Assembly (NCBI GenBank): GCA_001599915.1
Contig: BCIG01000024.1
Coordinates: forward strand, 186,001 to 250,000
Reading direction: 5' to 3'
Source of the DNA: Symbiotaphrina buchneri
Taxonomy: Eukaryota; Ascomycota; Symbiotaphrinales; Symbiotaphrinaceae
Length of the DNA stretch: 64,000 nucleotides
The translations under genes and the position numbers were made by a program. The stretch's first letter is position 1, and each line of letters begins with the position of its first letter. Positions 40,093-51,912 of this stretch are shown in pieces. A model generated the notes under the pieces. That model saw only the letters and a list, made by a program, of their open reading frames with translations, was not told where the DNA came from and ran no database searches.

Positions 40093-42131
40093 TTACGATC
40101 CCCGCAGTAACGCTTCGGGCATTCCACCAGGAAATCCAGGATAGCTTGGGCCGCCAGTTGGCCCTTGAGGAGGAACCAGACTAGTATAGTTGACGGAAGT
40201 CTGCAAGACGGCAAGCAGGGCCGCCTCAAGAAGAGCGTTCTTTTTCTCGAGCGCATTGAGACGCGCTTCCATCAGCGGATCATGCAGGTACCGGCTGTTC
40301 CTCTGTTCTGCCTTGATGTTCGCTGAACTTCTTCTGTCGCTCCAATCTGTCTGCTCCGAGACTGGAGGCCGGATGGAGTCGGCTGCCGATGAAGACGACA
40401 CTGATCTTGCCGAGGAAGGAGGCGTCATTCCGTTGGCCAATGCCGTGGCTATCATTGAGCTCTGCTGGTTTGCACCCTCGGCTATCCGGATGTCCACTTT
40501 CGGCAGCACAGGCTCGATGTCAGCCACAAGCATGACGGGCGAGAGGACATTGGGCGCACAATCAGCGGTTGCAGCCTCACCCGCCGGTTCATCTGACGTC
40601 ACGGCATGCAGAACCGCACTGAGTCTGGAACCGCCACTGTGGACGCTGACCGGTGATGGAGAGCGCTCAAAGGACCACGAGCTTTCGGGTTTACCAGGCG
40701 CCTCTGGAGCATCAGCGGATGGGCCGCTCTCAGCAATGGGCGCCACTTCCTGAGGCGCCCCGATTTGGATATTCAGCCCTCATCAACTCTCTCAGTCCCG
40801 TGACCCGTGCGCATGAATTGGATATCTCGCATCTTCCTGGCTCTAACTCTGCGTTCCCGGATGCTACGCGTGTTTCTGAGGTCTTCTGCGGCCGTCGGAG
40901 ACGAGCTTTCATCGTGGTTTGGAGCAGTTGTTAGGCCTGCCCCGTGAGCGGTCGGGCGCAGCGACGAGCCAGTGCTTGCTCGAGCGAGATTCCGATGGTG
41001 TGCCAGTGGGCTGATTGCACTCTGAGAATGGCCATGGGCCCGGCCATTGGTGCCCAGTGTCAGGCTACCCGCACGATGCGGGAGGTCGGAGCTCATAAGT
41101 CCGACCGGAGTGGGGATCATTCTCCCGTGACCGTTCGGTAAGGAAGGCAACGCCTGCGTGGGAGCCGGCCCGGGAGTTGGTGGCTTCCGGGCGTTCGGAT
41201 AGTGGTAATCGCCGGGTCGTGAGATGCGATGGAGTTGTGCGCTCTGCGCACTCATTACTATTCCGGAGGAAGCTGTTGAATCTACTGTATCCGCAGTTGA
41301 CAGCCTCTCAGACTGGACGGAGGATCTCTTCGACGGCTCTCCGTCCTTTCGCACAGGAGCAGACAAACCATTAGGGCTGTCCACCCTTCCTGTCTGGGGT
41401 CGCGACACCCCGCCATCATCAATAGGTGTCGCAAAGCCCAAGGAGGGTCGTTCAGATGATCTCTTGCTCGATGTTCGGGGTGGTACACCCGGTGACTGTA
41501 GGGGCGGCTTCGGCTCAGGCGACACTATCCGGATTTGTCTGTTCTCCTCTAGCCTCGCATTCTGTAGATAAGAGTGATATGTAGAAGTTACTTCATCACC
41601 CAGTGGCTCCGTTGGCGGAGTATCGGCATCGTTGCCAGTGGGCTTAACTGTGAGAATATTCGTACTTGGTAGCGCCGTGATGTCATCCTCATTGATATCC
41701 AAGTCTCCAGAGGGAACGGCAATCTGCAGATACCGTTTTCCATCCATCGAGGTCTTAGCAACGACGCTGTCGGGCAGACGCAACAAGCCTGGCTCAGCGC
41801 GGCGGAGTTGCTGATCAGAATGCCGCGACATCAGACGGCTCGATCTCAGAAACTCAAGAGCTCTCTTGCGGGCCGAGTTTGTCCGGCCCATCGTTTCCTG
41901 GGCCGGCGGCCCTGTACTCTTCAGAAACTCCGCCAAGTCGTATGTTGTAGATCCTGGCGGAAGTAGCACTCGCTGTGATTGAGGGGTCGGGTAGGAGGGC
42001 TGCGAGCTAAAGCCATCGTCGTTCGTGAAGGAGAAACCAGAGATCTGTGATATTGGCCTTGGGGCGGTGAGAGGCTGCGCCGCGGGCCTATAGCTTGTAT
42101 ACGCTCGGCGTTGAGGTGCCGGCAGGGCCAT
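40093..42131 (-). CDS. Disordered Ser/Pro-rich protein with C-terminal coiled coil, function unknown
   Basis: Modelled as two exons, 42131-40788 and 40749-40093, about 666 residues. The frame is open to 42218 but its first ATG is at 42131 (MALPAPQRRAYTSYRP). I do not recognise the protein. Most of it is low-complexity Ser/Pro/Arg sequence with short ordered pieces: a basic helix (SIRERRVRARKMRDIQF) just before the intron and a leucine-rich coiled coil near the end (RLNALEKKNALLEAALLAVL). The intron as drawn is only 39 nt; a 60-nt alternative (donor GTCACG at 40804, acceptor GAAG) also keeps the frame. Such layouts occur in cytoskeletal or polarity scaffolds, but that is no more than an impression. 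Confidence 0.6.
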
Positions 42132-44009
42132 GCTGTCCTCTTTACCAATGGGCGCGCGAGGACCCCTGGTATAAGCAATTATTGTTGGTGAATCGCCGCC
42201 TGCCGCCTGCTGCTCCAACCAGAGTCATAAAATCGATGGAGAGCAAGCCGCACGTAACCGCCCGGTATGAACTGGCGCCGCTTGGTAACACCGAAAACGC
42301 GCTGATGGCACCGGAGCGGCCGAGGCCCTCTGTGTGACAATGTCGAAAGCAATTGCTGGCCCACCTAGCCCAATTGACCGTTATCGTCGCTCAATTGATG
42401 AGATGATGGTCGAGAGAGAAGGAAGGACGAGGCAGCAGCTGACGGAGTTGACGGGCAAATTGCGAGCCCTGAGAGGTATGCACTACGAAGGATCGTGCAA
42501 AAAGAATCAAAACAAAAGGAAAGCTGCGATTATGCGGAGGAGTGGAACCGATTGGCTGAGGAAGGTCCAACAAGCACGGAAGCGTGCATTCCTGGGGATG
42601 CAGGTGAAGCTCCCCGAGGTACTTCGTAGCTATGGAGCAACGGAGGTAGCGAGCGGTGACGGGAAAGGGGAAAAGAGGAAGCGGGAAGCAAGGGATGAAA
42701 AGCCAACGAAGAGGAATTGGCTCAATTGCAGACACCAAAAAAATACGAATTGGAGGAGAAGAGCGGCAGAAGAGAAGGAGAGGGGGGCAGAACAATAATA
42801 TGGAGGAAGTGGAATTATTATCACACGGAACAAGGTCAGGTAGAGTAAAGGTACTGTACTCGCAGGATACAGGTCTATTTTACCACTACAGGGAGCACTA
42901 GTACTTAAGGTACGTAGGTAATTTCTACAAATAAGGTAGTGCCCCGGTGCCTGCATATCTGCGCCGGACTTGTACGAGTACCACGGCATCGGAAAGAATT
43001 GCTCGGTTTCACCGCGTATGTGCATAAGGTACGAAGTATCCACCCACCGAAGTACAAGCGCTTAAGCTGAAGGGCGTCTTGAGGGTCTCAGGGGGTGTGC
43101 TTTCGTACGAGTCTGACGGTAGGGTTCCTGAAGTAGTACCGGTAGGTATGGTAAGGTAAAGTAGGTGCCCACAAGTAAAATTGATAAGGTAGGTATTGTA
43201 GCTGGTACGGTCTGCCAAAGACTTCAGCTATGATACCCTCTCCTTTAAGAAAAATAAACGGCCTGGACTCGATCCACTCCACCGTCCATGTGCGTGACAG
43301 GGGCCTAGCGAGCCAAGCTTCAACTTTTGAGTTGCAATTTTGACAGACGCCGTCACGCCCGTCCCGTCAACCCCGGCCAATCCAAGTCTCTAAGCGAACG
43401 ACCCGCCTCTCGGCCTAGACTCTAGCGCCTCGGAAGGGCCGATCTTTGCCCTCTTCATTAAGGTATTACAGTATTGGGCGGGTCCAAGAAAGAGCACACT
43501 TTCTTGACTCGTGCCAGTCCCTGGTTGACAGTCCTAAAGTAAGGTACGTAGTCGACTTCAAGGGTACAGGGTCATAGATAGGAGCATAAGGCAATCATCA
43601 ATCTACCTTACGACCTGCCCAGTGGCATTATTGGCATGAAACGACACCATAAAAGTGTATCATTGACAACCCGGGTTCACAGTCACACGCCCCCGGTCAA
43701 CGATAGTCTTTTTAACGCTATCCCGCTGGATGATACATCCTTTGCGCGTGCCATTTCCGACTGATCAAGCTGCATGCCTTCCTAACGCCCATGAATGCCT
43801 CCGTTGCCTCTAAAAATCGGCAGAATACATGACCGCGCCTCCGTTCTCAATGCCCTTCTCCTGATCAGAAAAGCAGTAGTCTATCCATGATTGATAACGC
43901 CGATTTCGTTCGCCCACCTGGCTATGCATGGACCCACCCGGGTCCCCAGAACTCCCAGTATGATAAAATGCAGCAGAGCCCACGTCGCCAGGAAGCACAG
44001 TGCCATGCC
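42132..44009. other. 1.9-kb gene-free stretch with clustered GGTAAGGTA motifs
   Basis: Between the coiled-coil gene start and the 3' end of SEN1. It contains many GGTAC/GGTAAGGTA/TACCTTAC motifs between 42838 and 43610. A Lys/Arg-rich plus-strand frame (42340-42798) has no protein-like features. Confidence 0.6.
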
Positions 44010-47000
44010 TTAATGACGGGGCTTCTTCGGTTTCGGTCTGATGAAGGGATCCGCTTCTCGTTTTCTTCGAGGAGGCGGCGGAGCCCGAGGCATCGCGTTG
44101 GTTCCCGCACCGCCTTGGCGTGGGATCGAAGATGCCTGCACATGTCAATCGTCGCCGTTCCATAACGCCGGCAAGGGACTCACCTGGTCTAGATGCTCCG
44201 GTGCACGCGAGCCGCTCCCTTTCTCGGCCGTCGTAGGTCCCTTTCCACTTGTTGTTGCAGCACCATTCAACTGTTGCTCGTTTCGGCGCGCTTGGCCGTC
44301 AATCCCTTCCAACCTACCGTCTGCCTTGTCGCTCTGCCGGGACGTCAGATTCCTTTCAGCCAAACCATCAGGAGGTGACTAACCTTTGCCATTCCAGTAT
44401 TTGGAGGGTATGACCGCTCCAACCCATGGCCACGTCTAGCCGTACCTTCTCCGACCGCGCCAGTGGGCCGAGCGACCTGCACCACCGGTACCTTGGGGTC
44501 GTGACCACCCAGCTGAAACTTCTTCTGCTTCTCCGGCAATCGCTGAACGCGGTTCTTGTGTATCGATTCTGCGTGCTGAACCTTCCTCTTCTCTGCTTTG
44601 CTTAATGTCTTGTGACTTGTACACCCCCTGCGTTCATGCCCAAACTCGCCGCACTCCATGCAGCGTTTTTGATTGCACCTTTCCGTGTCATGGTCAACAG
44701 CCCCACAACGATTGCAAACATAGCCACCGGCAATCTTCGCCGCGTCGTTGTCACAAGCTTGTGTTAAATGCGCATAGCTACCGCAGACTGCGCAAGTCTT
44801 TCGCGCGTCAAGTCCCGAATGACCCCCGGACGGTTGCTTCCCCTGCAACACTGAAGATTTGGAACCATAAGCTTTCTCAGCCTGCGCTGACGCTTCATGT
44901 GAGTTCTGTGCCAGTGCAAGTCCTGAAGGGACAGGGACAGGAGCCTCGCTGTGCCCGTTGTGTGACCTCATTACAGAATCAAAGCCCCTAGGCGGAGCAT
45001 CGGGCATCTCGACGTCTCCATCAGGACTCCCTTTCTGCATGGGCCTAGGAGGAACGAAGTCCCCAAGCTTGTTGCTTTGTCCCCCAGTTGACTTGGCCAG
45101 AAGCTTTAGGAGATCACCTGTTGTATGAACACCCCTATCTTTTGCGTCCTTAATGAGACTGGACCAGAATTCTCCTTGTATGAGAGACTGAGAATTTCCC
45201 AGGACCCATAAAGATGACTTAGCCCTGGTAAGGCCAACGTTCATCCGACGGATGTCGGCAAGGAAACCGATACCTCTACTCGAAGAGGCTCGGACGCACG
45301 AGAAGATGATCACCTCACTCTCCCTTCCTTGGAAGGCGTCGGTAGTGTTGAACTCAATCATATCGAAGATATTTTCACCAAATCTCGAGGCGAACTTTGA
45401 CTTCATCTCTTTCAGCTGACTTTTATAAGGCGTAATAATACCTATTTTCCCCTTGAAATCATATGTAGGATAGTCGACCGTGAGCCTTTGGAAAAGCTTC
45501 AGCGCAACTTCGACCTCAGCCAAATTAATGAGAGAGTGGCCCCGAGGCGCACTCTGATGTTGACCTTGTACGTCGAAAAATCGGTATGGGCCAAGGAGCG
45601 TGCTCTTATGCCAAGGCTTGCTTCTCAGTTCTGCCATCCCGGGGCCATCGACAAGCTTGCCGTCATAGAACGTAGCACTTGGGAAACGACTGATGAGAGG
45701 ATGCATGCGATATTGTGTGTCCAGAAGATGGACATCGTTCGGATGATTTGCTTGCATGCGTACGAACAGACTTTGCTCATACTGGAACCGAGCTGCTTCT
45801 CTTGACAGGACAGTAGGAGGCAACTGCTTGGGGTCTCCAACTAATATGCACTTCGAACAACCGTATTTCAAAGGGATCAGCGCACTCAGTTCGATGGACT
45901 GAGCAGCTTCGTCAATGATGACCGTCTCAAACTCTATGCTTAGGCTTTGAAACATCTCATGACCGCTCCCGCTGAGTGTTGCGCATATGACATTTGCATT
46001 GTCTAGTATGTCTTGCTGAGCCATCCGTCGACTTATCTCGGCATCCCTGGCAGCAGTATTGCCGCTGTCGCGGGCAGCATCCAGCTGTAGCCCTAGCTGA
46101 GTTTTCTTCTTCTTCAATATGTCAAAGACGTGTTCAAGCTTGCTGACAACTTCGCCCTTGCTACGCGCTTCATTAAGTTGATCGCGGGTGTTTGCAATTT
46201 CCTCCGAGGTCTTTTTATGCTCTGCCAGCAACTTTTGAATCTCTTCTCCGGTGTTTTTCCTGTCCCCTTTGACAAGATTGAGCTTTTGCGAGACCAGTTC
46301 ATCCAAAGTCACATCTAAAACGTTGTTGTTGATTGCATCACTTCGTCCAAGTCTCACCACAGACAGCTTTTCCATTTCACCAGTCAGAGTTTTGACCCCT
46401 TGTTTGAGCCTCATCACCAGTTCGTCAACAGCGGCATTACTTGGAGCGCAAATGAGCAGCTTCTTAGAGGTCACAGTACGTGCAACGGGTCCATTTAGTC
46501 GTCCTGCATGCAGGGGTCGCGCGATAGATACTCCCTTGTCTCCTAGCGTGTTCGTCAGAAGGGCTCCAACGATGGCAACGATGGTCTTGGTCTTTCCAGA
46601 CCCGGGAGGGCTGTAAGCCACAGTTAGCAAGAGGCACGACATGAGAGTGATGCATGTAACAGACCCTTGTATTAGAGTGAATGCATCATTGTCAACTGCC
46701 GAACGGACAGCTTTCGCTTGAGCACGATTAACGTTGTAATTGTGGATGATTGGTTCCAGCTGCTTGTCTGAATAGTCCAGAAGTGGCGATGGCTTCGCCC
46801 GGAGCACCTCCTCACAAAGATCGTAGTACTGCAGGCCTTGCAGTGCTCCATATTCTCTCTCCAGCGGAGTTATTGACAAAACCTTCACTAGGTGAAGTGT
46901 ACTGCCCGGTGTAAGGGAGGCTGCCGCAGGATTGCCGGGGTTAGCCCGAAAGATGATTTCTGTCACGGTCTTCTTCCTCGACACTTTCATTGCCCGAGCC

Positions 47001-50000
47001 ATACAATGCGGTTGTGCATTATCTGAAGCAGGCGATGCCGACCTCGACATGACAACTATATCCGCTTCTCCAATGGCATTATCCCTGCCGTCAGCAACGC
47101 TCATCGTAGCACTGATTTCGAGGAACGAGTCCACGTTCGAACGGCTAACAACGCTAATCTCCACAGGCTTGAAGTTCCCTTCCTCCTTGGCTTTCAAGAA
47201 TCCTTGCCAAGCTTCCAACACGAGAAGAGGTCCGAAAGTATTCTGGTATTCATTTGGCGTTTTAAAGGTATTTGTGACTAACGTATAGTCGTCCTTTTCC
47301 GATCCTGGGGGAACCTGCCCTTCATGGAAAAAATTCCAGGACAGGAGAGTCCGATGGAGCGCAGTGAGATCGGGGGCCAGTCTTGCACGCATATCTCTTG
47401 CCGAGCGGATCTGTTTCGTTTTCTTCATAGGTCCCTGTGGCTTTGCTTCCTTCAAGCTGCGCATCTTGCTCTCACGGTACTCCAACATGGTTTTAGATAC
47501 CTTAGCAGGCTTGTCTATACCGAATAGTGTGCGGTCAAGCTCCTCTTCAGATTCCGATTCCGACTCGGATGACACCATCATGCTAGAACCTTGAGGAGCG
47601 TGAGCTTTGCCCTTGATGCCAATACCGTGCAGAGCGGATCCTTCTTGTGCAGTCGGCTCCGCAGCTCCTATAGACGGGATATTCTTCTTTAGCCGAGCAA
47701 GTTCCTGTAAATCACGCAGCCGCTTGGCTTCTCTCTCTTTCTCACGCTTTTCCCTGAAAGCCTTGCCATCAACTGCTTCTATTTTTGGCCCAGACTTTAG
47801 TTGTTTCAGAGGGAGCGCTCTTGACTGGGCTCGCTGAGCTTCCTTTTGTTGCTTGTGAAGTTCTACTGAGCGTGAAAGCGCAAGAATGTCTTTGTCAAGG
47901 ATACCAGAGTCACCAAACTCATCTTCGTCGTCCGGAATCTCGACGACTTCATGCGGTTTCTTGGCTTTCGCGCGCCAAGCATCAAGATCAATCCTGCCGG
48001 CCTTGGTTTGGGTGGCAGCAGCCTGTCTAGCTGCCGTCTCATAGTCTGTGAGCTTTGTCCAGGACGTAATGCTGGTCTGTTTCTTCAACTGCGATGCGGC
48101 ATCCGAGGGCTCCGATGGAATCGGAATTGTTCGCCCTGCATGCTCTTCTAATGCCCGTATCAACTCTGCTTTCTGTGGAGGCGTCAAGATCGTCTTGACC
48201 GATTGTCGAACCGCAACATTTTCGATATAAAGCAATGGAGCTTTTCCCACTGACATGCCGAGATCAGTGAGGCGGTGCAAGATCTTGCCGACCAGGCTAA
48301 CAGAGGTGCTCGCAAGGTATACATCACGAAGACGAAGCCACTTAACCATGGCATCTACAGCCAATGTGGGATTGCGCAACAGGTCCTTTTTAACTCCTGC
48401 CATTTCCAAAGCTGAACTGTCGGATTCCGACTTTACCTTTGCTGCCGCGGAGTCGATCGCAGTGGCAAAGATGCTATACTGGTCGAAAAGCCTTTCTGAA
48501 AACTGCATGGTGTCTCGGCAGAATTCCATCATCGTTTCTTTATCAGCATTTCTAGTACTCCAAGTCTCTGTCATCTCGAATATAACTGTTGAAGCTTGCC
48601 ATAGGTAAGTCCAGAATGCTCTGACGGCTTTGACTTCCGTCTCGGAAAGTAATCTAGTCCGCAGCATACCGTCTTGTGGGTTGCACAAGACCTCGACAAC
48701 ATCTCCGCACGTCTTCAGCATACGGGGCGTCGATGCAAATGTCCTTTTATGAGCTATCCGGCGAATTGCCCAGCTGAGCGACAGAAGGGAGGTCTCAAAG
48801 AAAGACTGCAGAAGGTGGGATATCGCCTCCCTTCTTCCAAACTGCGCGCTCACAGCTTTGATCAGATCCACCGCCGCTTGATAGGTCCCTTCGTCGGAGG
48901 AAAATAGGGCAGCAAATAGTGTGTTAGCGGTTTCAGTCAGTTGAAAAAGGCGATCCAAATCATTGGGATCAAACTCCGCCAACCGTTCGAGGATATCACA
49001 GAACAGTTGGCTTATCCGGCCGTAACTCGTATTGTACCGGTTTTTCTCGGCTACTTGATGATCAGATTTCGTCCGGATCTTTTCAAGTCCAACGATATCT
49101 CCGATGCCCCTGAGGACATTTTGAGCCAGAAGCACGTTCCCAGGCTGTAGAGCTCCAATTACGGCTTCCCAAATCTGAGGTGAGAAGGCCCCAACATCGT
49201 GCTGGACATTGCGCCCGGCCTCAAGAGATTCATGGTCAGCCTTCAGAGACTTGCAATCCAGACTCAGCGCATTGCGCACTACATCCATGCAGAGACCAGA
49301 TAATTCCTGGTATGGCTCGCTTGCTGGATCTTGCAAGGTTATGTCCAACATACCCTTGACGTGAGTAGTGACAACTTCAAGCGTATCCGCGACAACGATC
49401 CGTGCTACAGACCCCGCTGCGCTCTGCCCGACAAAATTCTGCAGTGTTAGCGCTAAAGTCGCGAGGCCTTGACGATAGCACTTTCTCTTCGAGAATTCAG
49501 GAAATCTGTTGGATTGCAGACGATCCAGTAGTTGAAACACGAGTGCCCGGCATGCAGGAGGTTGGTTCGCCGTCTTCAAGAATCTCATGAATGGCTCGAT
49601 CCAAGAGAGCATGTCCTTCAAGGCCGAAAGTTCATATGTTTCATCCTCTTTGGATTCAACGATGAAGCGCACACACTGAGGGTTGTTGAAAATCTGTTCA
49701 ACCACGGTAACAGGAGATATTGCGCCCATGGCGTCCCAGAAATCATTAGGTGCCTTCCTGAAAAGATCTTCGATGGTGTGCAAGAGGAAGCGGAAGCCTG
49801 GTGTATCGAAGTGGACATGCTCAAGAGCCAAGCGACATATGTCGATATCCAGAGCCCGTAGGCAATGGGTGACTAACTCCTTGTCTGATTTCTCGACAAT
49901 GAGTTTCATGCCACACCAAAACCTTGCAAGAAAATCTGGATCGGCGGTGGAAGAAACTTCAACCAGTGCCCTATGTAGAGGTTCCCGAACCGTCCATTCA

Positions 50001-50853
50001 AAGTCTTCTTTGGTAAGTGGATTCCGGTGCTTGGCCGACCAGGACTGCATGGCCCAGGAGCTCCTCTCGGGCTTCGGGTCAAACAAGAGCCATGTCATTG
50101 CAGGTAGGTATTGCCGCACTCTGAGCCGTTTAGTAGACTGTGCGAGCTGGAAAGGCTCATCAAAATATTCCGTGAGGAGGTTAGCATCGCGGAGGAAAGC
50201 TTCGCAACTAAGACACTCGAAGATGGCGAACATCTCCACCGCTCCAAGACGCGTGAGAGCCCTCTGTCCAGGGTCCATGGCTCGCAGTGCCGCTGCGGCA
50301 GCCACCAGCCCTCTTTTGATACGACTTATGTCGTTCTCGTCCCAAGTCTTAGTAAAGCTCGCCACTTCCTCCTCGTTATAGTCCCTGCACCACGTCAATA
50401 GCGAACGAAGGTTCGGGCGCAGTCCGCCAGCACATACTGGCGCATTTTCTCCAGGAAAACCCTTTTTCCTCGGTAATACCATCTTATACAGAGATCACAT
50501 CGGCTCAACTGTTCATCGAGCCCCGTCCTGACCTCCTTCTGGTATTTCAGAGCCTCCTCTTCATCATACATCAAGATCTGAAGGCAGTTGAAAGCCAGCT
50601 GTGTGCGTCCTTTGGCCTCCGCCACGATCCTCCGTCTCTCAGCGGTAGGCGACCCGTCATCCTCCACTTTCACAGTGTCGAGATCTTTTTCGTCGTATGT
50701 ATCAGTGTCATCGTCAGTACGGCGGGGGCAAAACCAATGAGTGGCGCTTCCCACTGCTCGTAGTTTTCTGTTTGGAGGACACCAATTAGCCCATTGTGAG
50801 AGGAGCTGTACAGTAAAATTTCCCCACCTCAACTGGTCAAGCAGCTCTGCCAT
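44010..50853 (-). CDS. SEN1: Sen1-type RNA/DNA helicase with three C-terminal CCHC zinc knuckles
   Basis: Six exons: 50853-50828, 50767-50438, 50384-46665, 46610-44384, 44333-44184, 44135-44010; 2192 residues. The large helical N-terminal domain (HWFCPRRTDDDTDTY, AFNCLQILMYDEEEAL) recruits partners. The superfamily-1B helicase core has Walker A GPPGSGKT near 1359-1366, split by an intron, then motif II DEAAQ in ETVIIDEAAQSIE, GDPKQLPPTV, DTQYRMHP, VDYPTYDFKGKIGIITPYK and GLTRAKSSLWVLGN. After the core stand three knuckles of the form C-x2-C-x4-H-x4-C (44655-44797) and a basic Pro-rich nuclear tail (NAMPRAPPPPRRKREADPF). Sen1 unwinds RNA-DNA hybrids, ends transcription of short non-coding RNAs and removes R-loops. 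The C-terminal intron acceptor (CCCGGCAG) was picked by phase and branch point. Confidence 0.95.
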
Positions 50854-51912
50854 GGTGACCACACGCCTTGCAAGAGCAAGGTTAAAGGTCGAACTACCAG
50901 CGGCAGATGTCACGAGAAGGTGAATGTTATCCAAGGATTGAAGAGAGGCGCATTACTACTCATGACGGCTACAGGACTCTCCCGTAGGCGACAGATCTCT
51001 AGGGCTGAACAGTGCCTAGGTCAGTCTGGTGTGCAGAAGTACGCCACATAGCAGTCCCAGACTTTTTGAGCCGTCAAGCCAGGTTCTTTGTCGTTGCGGT
51101 CCCGGCCCTTGAGGCACGAATCGAGAGCTCACACTTTGGGCCCACCTTTAGCGAGGCGTGTCGTTCCCGTCGTCACCGACGCGCGCTGGTGCTGGGGATT
51201 AATTGAGGTTACTAAGTACCTTCGTAGTGGGGCAAGGTAGTAAAGGTACCTTACCTTACGGTGGGAGCCGCGTTCGCAGCACTCTTTAACGCGACTTCAG
51301 AACCACCTCACAGGCGACTGTGAACAAAGTCTGTTTCCTGAAGTAGCTGTTCCAGCGAGACTGGTGGTTTGCGTTACGGAGTAATACTGACATTATCATT
51401 AGGAGCAGAGAACTATACGACACACTCTTCGCTTCTTCAAGGACCAGATCTTGAACTGAGCAGACAGACGCAGACAAAGCTCTTCCGCTGAGGTCAGCCA
51501 TGTCTGTCACGTCCTTACAACCGCACGCATTACTTTGAGTAGATATATCACCTTACGATCGTTGTGATCACATACTCTGGGAATTTGCATCTATACCAAA
51601 CTGCCCGCAGATACCTACTGTGCCCAAAGCAAGTACAAATATGAAAGGTACGCTCTGGCGACAGCGGATCAAGGCGGCCCAAAAACAAAAAGACCCCGTC
51701 AGGAGGTCAACTATAGTCATAACATAAATCCTTTTGCAAACACGCTGAAGCACCCGAGATTGCACGCTCCCTGTAGTAACGCCCGGAATGCCAACCAGTA
51801 CGAAACGGACCGCGTACATGCAGAACTCTTGCAGGCACAAACAAGGGCTGAAAGAAAAGTCTATCCACAATGTTACGCTAGCAATGACCGAGATAGTTTC
51901 GCGACAGTAGCA
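50854..51912. other. 1.06-kb intergenic region upstream of SEN1
   Basis: Contains a dense GGTACCTTACCTTACGG cluster at 51208-51262. No gene seen. Confidence 0.7.

Noticed and set aside
42340-42798. Lys/Arg-rich plus-strand frame beginning MSKAIAGPPSPIDRYRRS
   Set aside because: Composition drifts to purine-rich low complexity, no recognisable domain, and it occupies the likely leader/promoter of the divergent minus-strand gene.
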